Of a DNA stretch of 7,192 nucleotides, positions 1 to 7,071 are shown in pieces. The translations under genes and the position numbers were made by a program. This DNA comes from CAYLMM01 sp964384825. Lineage in GTDB: Bacteria > Krumholzibacteriota > Krumholzibacteriia > LZORAL124-64-63. Each line of letters starts with the position of its first letter. The first letter of the stretch is position 1. The notes beneath the pieces were generated by a model, which searched no databases, was not told where the DNA came from, and saw nothing but the letters and a program-made list of their open reading frames with translations. Location: contig CAYLMM010000088.1 in the NCBI GenBank assembly GCA_964384825.1, positions 1 to 7,192 on the forward strand. The letters are read 5' to 3'.

Positions 1-192
1 GATCGAGATCATGGGCGCCGGCATGGTGCATCCCAACGTCTTCGCGGCCGCGGGGTACGAGCCCGACGCCTACACCGGATACGCGTTCGGTCTCGGCATC
101 GACCGTCTGACGATGCTGCGTTACGGCATCCGCGACATCCGTCTGCTCTATGAAAACGATCTGCGGCTTCTCAATCAGTTCCGAGGTGTGCA

Positions 193-196
<4 letters not shown>
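1..196 (+). CDS. pheS: Phenylalanyl-tRNA synthetase alpha subunit, C-terminal end (partial)
   Basis: This is the last 64 codons of pheS. The reading frame is open from base 2 and the gene begins before the window. The product is the catalytic alpha subunit of the cytoplasmic alpha2-beta2 enzyme that charges tRNA-Phe with phenylalanine using ATP. The visible segment is the end of the class II aminoacyl-tRNA synthetase core. It has the conserved run GAGMVHPNVF, then GYEPDAYTGYAFG, then class II motif 3 (GLGIDRLTMLRYGI, with the ATP-binding arginine in GIDR), and the family's typical ending DIRLLYENDLRLLNQF. The stop codon TGA (194-196) overlaps the TTG start of pheT, so the two subunits are probably translated in a coupled way. 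Identification rests on motif recognition and the adjacent pheT. Nothing unusual is visible in the fragment. Confidence 0.97.
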
Positions 197-2646
<2,450 letters not shown>

Positions 2647-2650
2647 GAGA

Positions 2651-2664
2651 TCCGGGAGACCGGA
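2651..2664 (+). other. Small hairpin with GNRA loop after pheT
   Basis: TCCGG (2651-2655) and CCGGA (2660-2664) form a perfect 5-bp stem closed by the tetraloop GAGA, which fits the GNRA class. It lies 4 bases after the pheT stop. No T-run follows, so it is not an intrinsic terminator. It could stabilise or mark the pheT 3' end, or mean nothing. Transcription probably continues into the next gene. Confidence 0.3.
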
Positions 2665-2701
2665 ATGTCAAGGAAGACCATTCGCAGGAGAGTACAACAT
2701 C

Positions 2702-2974
2702 ATGCACGAGAACAGCTTCGAGCTGTTGGAAGAGAAAGTGCTCAAAGCCGTTCGCACCATTCAGGACCTTCGCGAAGAGGGTCGCCGGTTCGAAACGGAA
2801 TGCAACGAACTGCAGGCGAAGTACGACGAGAAGAACAATGAATGCGACCGGTTGCGCCGGGAGGTCGAAGATCTTCGCACCAAGGCGCAGACGGCCGCGA
2901 CAATGGAACAGAAGCGTAGGACGATCGAGGAGAAGGTTGGAGGCCTGTTGTCGAAGCTCGACTCCATTGAGTAA
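2702..2974 (+). CDS. ZapB-like coiled-coil cell division protein
   Basis: This 90-aa, highly charged protein is predicted to be almost entirely helical. It opens with FELLEEKVLKAVRTIQDLREEGRR, continues through heptad-like stretches (about 5-62, rich in E, K, R and spaced L), and ends with RRTIEEKVGGLLSKLDSIE. That start and ending resemble the short coiled-coil proteins annotated as ZapB or ZapB-like next to zapA in several lineages. E. coli ZapB is an FtsZ-ring factor that binds ZapA and bridges the ring to the chromosome terminus. There is no signal peptide, membrane segment or catalytic motif. Direct adjacency to zapA supports a division role, but coiled coils are compositionally biased, so similarity to E. 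coli ZapB may be structural only. AGGAG at 2686-2690 lies 11 bases before the ATG, a slightly long spacing. No symbol is given because orthology is not proven. Confidence 0.72.
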   Translation: MHENSFELLEEKVLKAVRTIQDLREEGRRFETECNELQAKYDEKNNECDRLRREVEDLRTKAQTAATMEQKRRTIEEKVGGLLSKLDSIE

Positions 2975-2977
2975 TCG

Positions 2978-3009
2978 CTTCGACCGGCCCGATTCAGGGC
3001 CGTTCGAGG
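2978..3009 (+). other. Long hairpin between zapB-like gene and zapA
   Basis: CTTCGA (2978-2983) pairs with TCGAGG (3004-3009), one pair being a T-G wobble. After a single C/T mismatch (2984/3003), CGGCCC (2985-2990) pairs with GGGCCG (2997-3002) around a 6-base loop (GATTCA). The whole element spans 32 bases and lies entirely in the 62-base spacer. No T-run follows, so it does not look like an intrinsic terminator. It may be an RNA processing or stability element setting the ratio of the two neighbouring products. Confidence 0.5.
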
Positions 3010-3036
3010 TGCTTCTCGCGGAAACAGAGAGCAAAG

Positions 3037-3348
3037 ATGCCCGATCCTAAGAGTGTGACAGTGACGGTATTCGGCCAGGATTACACCCTCAGGGGTGATG
3101 CGGAGCCGGAGTACGTCCAGAACATCGCCCGCCTCGTCGACGGCAAGATGCGCGAGATCGCCGATAACTCCCAGCTGAATTCGACGACGAAGGTCGCGAT
3201 TCTGGCTGCGATCAACATCGCCGACGAGCTGCTGCGGGAAAAACAGCAACACAGCGACGCCCTCAAGATGCTGGAGGACCGCTCAATCCAGATTGCCGCC
3301 CTCCTGGACAAGGAGGTCGCGAGAGCGAAGGATCGGGCACATGGCTAG
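3037..3348 (+). CDS. zapA: Cell division protein ZapA
   Basis: ZapA (103 aa) is a small cytoplasmic protein that binds FtsZ and promotes bundling of its protofilaments at midcell, usually as a dimer or tetramer. The N-terminal globular head is clear: SVTVTVFGQDYTLRGDAEPEYVQNIARLVDGKMREIA (about 6-42), with the family's beta-strand 'V.VFG..Y.LRGD' followed by the helix containing EYV..IA..VD.KM. The segment KVAILAAINIADELL (52-66) is the conserved second helix, leading into a C-terminal coiled coil (about 62-100) used for dimerisation. Length is typical. GAGAG at 3027-3031 is a modest ribosome-binding site. The zapB-like gene lies 62 bases upstream. The TAG stop directly abuts the predicted 6S RNA, the same zapA-6S RNA order known from many proteobacteria. 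The last 13 bases of the gene form one arm of a terminator-like hairpin. Confidence 0.93.
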   Translation: MPDPKSVTVTVFGQDYTLRGDAEPEYVQNIARLVDGKMREIADNSQLNSTTKVAILAAINIADELLREKQQHSDALKMLEDRSIQIAALLDKEVARAKDRAHG

Positions 3349-3384
3349 GATTCCCTGCTTAGCCCGTGATGTGCCGAGTTTTTT
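3336..3384 (+). terminator. Terminator-like hairpin at the zapA/6S RNA junction
   Basis: GGCACATGGCTA (3336-3347), inside the zapA 3' end, is complementary to TAGCC (3360-3364) plus ATGTGCC (3369-3375). Only a 4-base bulge (CGTG) interrupts 12 pairs, around a 12-base loop. GAG and then six T (3379-3384) follow, which is the layout of a Rho-independent terminator, with a slightly long gap to the T-run and a bulge that weakens it. The 3' arm lies within the predicted 6S RNA, and the fold competes with the 6S closing stem. A transcript starting at the 6S 5' end would lack the left arm. Pairing is visible in the sequence; the terminator function is inferred. Confidence 0.42.
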
Positions 3385-3527
3385 GAGCCAACACCACTCG
3401 TGCGGGACCTCGGAGTTCCACGGTTTACATCATACCCCGGTACGGGGGAGACGGACGTCGTGGACAGAGGACCCACCTGAAGCAATTGGTTCAATTGCTT
3501 CAGCACACACGGCTCGGCGGGGAATCT
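3349..3527 (+). ncRNA. ssrS: 6S RNA
   Basis: 6S RNA binds the housekeeping RNA polymerase holoenzyme by imitating an open promoter and lowers transcription in stationary phase. The canonical fold can be drawn here. In the closing stem, GATTCCC (3349-3355) pairs with GGGAATC (3520-3526), TGCT with GGCG (two of the pairs being wobbles), AGCC (3361-3364) with GGCT (3511-3514), and GTG plus TGTGC (3366-3374) with GCACA plus CAC (3503-3510), with small bulges. A large open bubble follows; its 5' strand contains TTGAGCC, as in E. coli. The bubble's 3' strand holds a perfect 10-bp hairpin (TGAAGCAATT 3478-3487 / AATTGCTTCA 3493-3502). In the apical arm GGG-A-CCTC pairs with GAGG-A-CCC, TCCACG with CGTGGA, and CCCC with GGGG (3435-3447). 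The length of about 179 nt is close to E. coli 6S (184 nt), and the position after zapA is the classic one. The exact ends are inferred from the closing stem. No convincing promoter is visible. Confidence 0.88.
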
Positions 3528-3570
3528 GAATTCTCTGACCGGCGAGCGAATCGGCAGCCTCCCACCGGAT

Positions 3571-3590
3571 CCTTTCCCGTCTGGAAAGGG
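3571..3590 (+). promoter_or_regulatory. Hairpin enclosing the rny Shine-Dalgarno sequence
   Basis: CCTTTCC (3571-3577) is perfectly complementary to GGAAAGG (3583-3589), separated by a 5-base loop. The right arm is the ribosome-binding site of rny (GGAAAGGG, 3583-3590), 5 bases before the ATG at 3596. Formation of this stem would hide the Shine-Dalgarno sequence and lower rny translation. No T-run follows, so it is not a terminator. The complementarity is directly visible. A regulatory role, such as autocontrol by RNase Y cleavage or a temperature effect, is only a hypothesis. Confidence 0.5.
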
Positions 3591-3595
3591 CACGC

Positions 3596-5158
3596 ATGAA
3601 CCAGGTCCCGCCTTATGCATGGTCTGGATTGTCGGCGGTCCTCGGAGTGTTCATCGGCTGGTTCGTCCATAAGCGGATCATCGCGAGTCGGTTGGGCAAC
3701 GCCCGCAACGAACGCGACCGCCTGATCGAGGAGGGCCGGCGCAATGCCGAGACCCTGCTCAAGGAAGCCAGGCTCGAAGCCAAGGACGAGCTTTTCCGAA
3801 CCCGCCAGAATTTCGAGACCGAAACCGAGAAGACCCGCCAGGAACTGACTCGCCGGACAGCCTATCTGGATCAGCGCGATGCGAGTCTGAACAAGAAGAT
3901 CGCCTTCATCGACGAGAAGGAGACCCGGGTCGAGAAGCTGGACGCCGAACTGAAGGACGGTCTGGCGGAACTCGAGAAGGCCCGCGGCGAGGTCGCCGCC
4001 AAGGTCGAGGAGCAGAACCGCAGGCTCGAACATATCGCCGGCCTGAGTTCGGACAAGGCGCGGCAGATGCTGATGGACAACATGATCGCCGAGGCCCGCC
4101 TCAACGCGGCCCGGCGGATCCAGGAGATCCGTCAGGAATCCGAGCGGACGTCGCGGCGCGAATCGCAGAAGATCCTCAGTCTCGCCATCCAGCGCTATGC
4201 CGCCGAGCACGTGGCCGAATCCACGGTCTCGGTGGTCGATCTTCCCAACGACGACATGAAGGGGCGGATCATCGGCCGCGAAGGCCGCAACATCCGGGCC
4301 TTCGAGCTGGCGACCGGCGTCGACGTGATCATCGACGATACGCCCGAGGCGGTCATCATCTCCGGATTCGATCCCGTCCGCCGGGAGATCGCCTGCATCT
4401 CGCTGCAGCGCCTGATCCGCGACGGCCGCATCCACCCGGGGCGGATCGAGGAGATCGTCGCCAAGACCGGCGAGGAGATGAACGAGAAGATCCGCGAGAT
4501 CGGGGAGCAGGCCTGCCTGGACATGGACCTGCCGAACATCGCGACCGATCTTTACCAGTACATCGGACGGCTCCATTACCGGACCAGCTACGGTCAGAAT
4601 CTCCTGCTGCACAGCAAGGAGGTGGCCTCGGTCTCGGCCACGATCGCCGCCGAGCTCGGCCTCGATCCGAAGATGGCCAAGCGCTGCGGATTCCTGCACG
4701 ATCTCGGCAAGGCGGCCGAGCACGAATTCGAGGGTCCGCACGCCCTTGTCGGCGCCCGGCTGGCCAAGAAGTACAACGAGAACGCCTTCGTGATCAACGC
4801 CATCGCCGGGCATCATCAGGATGTCGAGGCCGAATCGCCCTACACGTTCATCACGGCCGCCGCGGACGCCGTTTCCGCATCCCGGCCCGGAGCGCGGCGC
4901 GAAAGCCTGGACAACTACATCAAGCGTCTCGAGAGCCTCGAGCGGATCGCCGACAGCTTCGACGGGGTGGAGAAGTCCTTCGCCATCCAGGCCGGGCGCG
5001 AGGTCCGCATCCTGGTGAACCACTCGAAGATCTCCGACGCCGAGGCAGCGTTGCTGGCCGAGGAGGTCGGCAAGCGTGTCGAGGGCGAACTGGAATATCC
5101 CGGCCAGATCAAGGTCATGGTGATCCGCGAGACGCGGGCCGTCGCGTTCGCGAGATGA
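3596..5158 (+). CDS. rny: Ribonuclease Y
   Basis: RNase Y (520 aa) is a membrane-anchored endoribonuclease that starts the decay and processing of many mRNAs. Residues about 8-24 (WSGLSAVLGVFIGWFV) are a single N-terminal membrane anchor followed by positive charges. About 30-200 is a long charged coiled coil. About 205-275 is a KH RNA-binding domain with the GXXG loop GREG at 227-230 (MKGRIIGREGRNIRAFE). About 335-430 is the HD metal-dependent nuclease domain, with LLLHSKEVA, the defining HDLGKA (H368, D369) and GHHQD (406-409). The family tail follows (SRPGARRESLDNYIKRLESLE, GVEKSFAIQAGREVRILV, PGQIKVMVIRETRAVAFAR). Length and order match the family, and no catalytic residue appears lost. 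The start has GGAAAGGG 5 bases upstream and gives the membrane anchor at the right place. The gene follows 6S RNA with no visible terminator between. folD starts 41 bases after its stop. Confidence 0.97.
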   Translation: MNQVPPYAWSGLSAVLGVFIGWFVHKRIIASRLGNARNERDRLIEEGRRNAETLLKEARLEAKDELFRTRQNFETETEKTRQELTRRTAYLDQRDASLNKKIAFIDEKETRVEKLDAELKDGLAELEKARGEVAAKVEEQNRRLEHIAGLSSDKARQMLMDNMIAEARLNAARRIQEIRQESERTSRRESQKILSLAIQRYAAEHVAESTVSVVDLPNDDMKGRIIGREGRNIRAFELATGVDVIIDDTPEAVIISGFDPVRREIACISLQRLIRDGRIHPGRIEEIVAKTGEEMNEKIREIGEQACLDMDLPNIATDLYQYIGRLHYRTSYGQNLLLHSKEVASVSATIAAELGLDPKMAKRCGFLHDLGKAAEHEFEGPHALVGARLAKKYNENAFVINAIAGHHQDVEAESPYTFITAAADAVSASRPGARRESLDNYIKRLESLERIADSFDGVEKSFAIQAGREVRILVNHSKISDAEAALLAEEVGKRVEGELEYPGQIKVMVIRETRAVAFAR

Positions 5159-5171
5159 CCGGCAACCATGT

Positions 5172-5186
5172 CGCGGCGACGCCGCG
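5172..5186 (+). other. GC-rich hairpin in the rny-folD spacer
   Basis: CGCGGC (5172-5177) and GCCGCG (5181-5186) form a perfect 6-bp all-GC stem with a 3-base loop (GAC). It ends one base before the folD ribosome-binding region (GGAAGGTGA, 5188-5196). There is no T-run, so it is unlikely to be an intrinsic terminator. It might hold the folD ribosome-binding site in an open position, or block decay coming from the rny end. In GC-rich DNA such a short palindrome can also arise by chance. Confidence 0.35.
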
Positions 5187-5199
5187 TGGAAGGTGAACG

Positions 5200-6072
5200 A
5201 TGGAAAGTCAGATCCTCAGCGGGGCCCCGGTGCGGGATGCCGTGTTCGCGGACCTGCAGGAACGCCTCGGGCGGGCCGGCCGCACGCCCGGCCTGGCGGT
5301 CATCCTGGTGGGGGAAGATCCGGCCTCGACCGTCTACGTGCGAAGCAAGGGCAAGGCCTGCGAGAAGCTTGGCTTCCACCACCTGACCCTGCGTCTCCCC
5401 GCTGACATCGGGCAGGACGAGCTGATGGCCCGGGTCGACGAATTGAACGAGGATCCGTTGATCGACGGCATCCTGGTCCAGCTTCCGCTGCCCGGCCACC
5501 TGGACGCCGAGGCCGTACAGCTGCGGGTCGATCCCGGCAAGGATGTCGACGGCTTCCATCCGGTCAATCTGGGCCGCCTGCTGGCGGGCAATCCGGGCTT
5601 CATCCCCTGCACGCCCAAGGGCGTCATCAGGCTCCTGCAGCATTACGGCCTTCCGACCGCCGGCAAATCGGTGGCGATGGTCGGCCGCAGCGTCATCGTC
5701 GGCCGGCCCTTGGCCCAGCTGCTGGCTCTCAAGGGGGAGATGGGCGACGCCACGGTCACCCTCTGCCATTCCGCGACGCCGGACCTGGGCGCCGTCACCA
5801 GCCGCGCCGACATCGTGATCGCGGCGATCGGTTCGCCCGAGGCGCTGACCCGCGAGCACGTGGCCGAAGGCGCCGTGGTCGTCGACGTCGGCATCAACCG
5901 CGTTCCCGATTCCGGCCGTCCGAAGGGCTACCGGATCGCCGGCGACGTCCATCCCGAAGCGCTCGACGGCTGGGCGTCGGCCTACACGCCGGTCCCGGGC
6001 GGCATCGGCGTGATGACCATCGCGATGCTGATGGCCAACACCTGGGAGGCGATGGAGGCCCACGAACGATGA
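5200..6072 (+). CDS. folD: Bifunctional methylenetetrahydrofolate dehydrogenase / methenyltetrahydrofolate cyclohydrolase
   Basis: FolD (290 aa) interconverts 5,10-methylene-THF, 5,10-methenyl-THF and 10-formyl-THF in the cytoplasm. It supplies one-carbon units for purines and initiator formyl-Met-tRNA, with NADP+ as the usual cofactor. All signature segments are present. PASTVYVRSKGKACEKLGF (41-59) carries the catalytic pair Y46 and K50 in the YxxxK motif. GILVQLPLP (90-98) follows, then KDVDGFHPVNLGRL (114-127) with D117, and the PCTPKG segment (136-141). The Rossmann motif is VGRSVIVGRP (161-170), and the C-terminal signature is TPVPGGIGVMTIAMLMANT (263-281). Length is normal. The start is preceded by GGAAGGTGA at 5188-5196. 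The TGA stop overlaps the ispA ATG (ATGA), suggesting translational coupling. In related gene orders xseA and xseB often follow folD; here they do not. Confidence 0.97.
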   Translation: MESQILSGAPVRDAVFADLQERLGRAGRTPGLAVILVGEDPASTVYVRSKGKACEKLGFHHLTLRLPADIGQDELMARVDELNEDPLIDGILVQLPLPGHLDAEAVQLRVDPGKDVDGFHPVNLGRLLAGNPGFIPCTPKGVIRLLQHYGLPTAGKSVAMVGRSVIVGRPLAQLLALKGEMGDATVTLCHSATPDLGAVTSRADIVIAAIGSPEALTREHVAEGAVVVDVGINRVPDSGRPKGYRIAGDVHPEALDGWASAYTPVPGGIGVMTIAMLMANTWEAMEAHER

Positions 6073-6965
6073 ACTCCACGCCGACGGTCATCGAAGCCGC
6101 CGGGTTCGAAGCCCGGCTGCAGACACTGGTCCGATCCGAGAGCGGCGTGCCGCCGCGGCTGCTGGCGGCCATGGAGCACAGCCTTTTCAGCGGCGGCAAG
6201 CGTTTGCGGCCGCGGCTGCTGCTCGGCGCCTACGACGCCTTCCGCTCCCGACGGCGCGGCGCCCGCCGGAATCGCGATGCGGCCCTGGACGCGGCCTGCG
6301 CCTTGGAGATGATCCATACCTATTCGCTGATCCACGACGACCTGCCGGCGATGGACGACGACGATCTGCGCCGCGGCCGTCCTTCCTGCCATGTGGCCTA
6401 CGGCGAGGCGACGGCGATCCTGGCCGGCGACGCCCTGCTGACGCGGGCTTTCGGCATCCTGGCCGATTGCGGTCCGCAGGGCGCCGAATTGACGTCCCTG
6501 GTAGCGCGCGCGGCCGGTCCCGCGGGCATGGTCGGCGGCCAGCAGGATGATCTCGACGCCGAAGGGTCCGAACTGACCCCGGCGCTGATCCGGCGCATTC
6601 ACCGCGGCAAGACGGCGCGACTGATCGCGGCCCCGCTGACCGCAGGCGCCCTGATCGCCGGAGTCGCGCCGGATGTCCTGCCCGGCGTCGAATCCGCCGG
6701 CCTGAAACTCGGCTTCGCCTTCCAGGCGGTCGACGACGTGCTGGACGTGGTGGCCGAACGCGGCAACCTGGGCAAGACTCCCGGCAAGGACGCCGCGGCC
6801 GGCAAGGCCACCTGGGTCCGGCTCGAGGGCCTGGACGCCGCGCAGTCCCGCGCCCGCCGCTACGGTCTCGAGGGGACCCGTCAACTGCGCCGCGCCCTGC
6901 CGGCGGGCGCCGCCGCCGACAAGCTGCTCGATCTCGTCCGCCTGCTCTGGGATCGCGACCGCTGA
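6069..6965 (+). CDS. ispA: Short-chain polyprenyl diphosphate synthase, probable farnesyl diphosphate synthase
   Basis: This cytoplasmic trans-prenyltransferase (298 aa) joins isopentenyl diphosphate to allylic diphosphates, most likely giving farnesyl diphosphate for undecaprenyl phosphate and quinone side chains. It shows the substrate-binding GGKRLRP (42-48). The first aspartate-rich motif is DDLPAMD (90-96), preceded by EMIHTYSLIH and followed by DDLRRGRPSCH, very close to E. coli IspA. IHRGKTARLI (177-186) follows, and the second motif is FQAVDDVLDV (218-227) with D222, D223 and D226. NLGKTPGKD (233-241) completes the set. The two-residue insert (LPAM) between the aspartates is typical of bacterial farnesyl and geranylgeranyl synthases, so product length (C15 or C20) cannot be fixed. 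An arginine-rich stretch at 59-69 sits between conserved helices. GGAGG at 6054-6058, within the end of folD, is the likely ribosome-binding site. dxs, the first enzyme of the same overall pathway, follows. Confidence 0.94.
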   Translation: MNSTPTVIEAAGFEARLQTLVRSESGVPPRLLAAMEHSLFSGGKRLRPRLLLGAYDAFRSRRRGARRNRDAALDAACALEMIHTYSLIHDDLPAMDDDDLRRGRPSCHVAYGEATAILAGDALLTRAFGILADCGPQGAELTSLVARAAGPAGMVGGQQDDLDAEGSELTPALIRRIHRGKTARLIAAPLTAGALIAGVAPDVLPGVESAGLKLGFAFQAVDDVLDVVAERGNLGKTPGKDAAAGKATWVRLEGLDAAQSRARRYGLEGTRQLRRALPAGAAADKLLDLVRLLWDRDR

Positions 6966-6967
6966 GC

Positions 6968-6981
6968 GGTTGCCGGTTGCC
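6968..6981 (+). repeat. Tandem duplication of GGTTGCC
   Basis: The heptamer GGTTGCC occurs twice in direct succession (6968-6974 and 6975-6981), just after the ispA stop codon. It looks like a small slippage duplication. The second copy contributes to the possible -35 box of the dxs promoter candidate. No function is known to me. Confidence 0.6.
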
Positions 6982-7006
6982 AATGATGGGTAGTTCGGTC
7001 TATTTT
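6977..7006 (+). promoter_or_regulatory. Possible sigma-70-type promoter upstream of dxs
   Basis: TTGCCA (6977-6982) matches the -35 consensus TTGACA at five of six positions. After an 18-base spacer, TATTTT (7001-7006) is a weaker -10 match (four of six to TATAAT). This is the least GC-rich stretch of the window, and the ispA-dxs gap is larger than the other protein-gene gaps downstream of rny. Both facts fit a promoter. Matches of this quality also arise by chance. Confidence 0.22.
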
Positions 7007-7021
7007 TGGTCCTTCGGCATG

Positions 7022-7041
7022 GGAAGCGCCGTCATGCTTCC
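7022..7041 (+). other. Hairpin in the dxs leader
   Basis: GGAAGC (7022-7027) pairs perfectly with GCTTCC (7036-7041) around an 8-base loop. An alternative, mutually exclusive stem is GCATG (7017-7021) with CATGC (7033-7037). No T-run follows, so it is not an intrinsic terminator. I do not see the conserved core of a TPP riboswitch or any other leader I can name. Confidence 0.3.
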
Positions 7042-7071
7042 GCCGCATCATCCTTCGGCTGGATGTCAGCA

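Noticed and set aside
3293..3529. A 78-codon plus-strand open frame covering the zapA end and 6S RNA.
   Set aside because: The region is explained by the zapA C-terminus and a structured 6S RNA, and the translation resembles no family I know.
5168..5405. Two short plus-strand open frames (5168-5386 and 5193-5405) overlapping the start of folD.
   Set aside because: They overlap conserved FolD coding sequence and their proteins are low-complexity R/G/P-rich.
3500..6983. Long minus-strand open frames (3500-5023, 4915-6063, 5982-6983) opposite rny, folD and ispA.
   Set aside because: They mirror the codon bias of the real genes, overlap one another and span gene boundaries. No motif or ribosome-binding evidence supports them.
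6966..7010. Possible intrinsic terminator for ispA ending at TTTTT (7003-7007).
   Set aside because: Only a 3-bp stem (CCA/TGG) precedes the T-run, too weak for a terminator.
6966..7071. Thiamine diphosphate (TPP) riboswitch in front of dxs, considered because Dxs uses this cofactor.
   Set aside because: The conserved TPP-box segments are not present in this leader.
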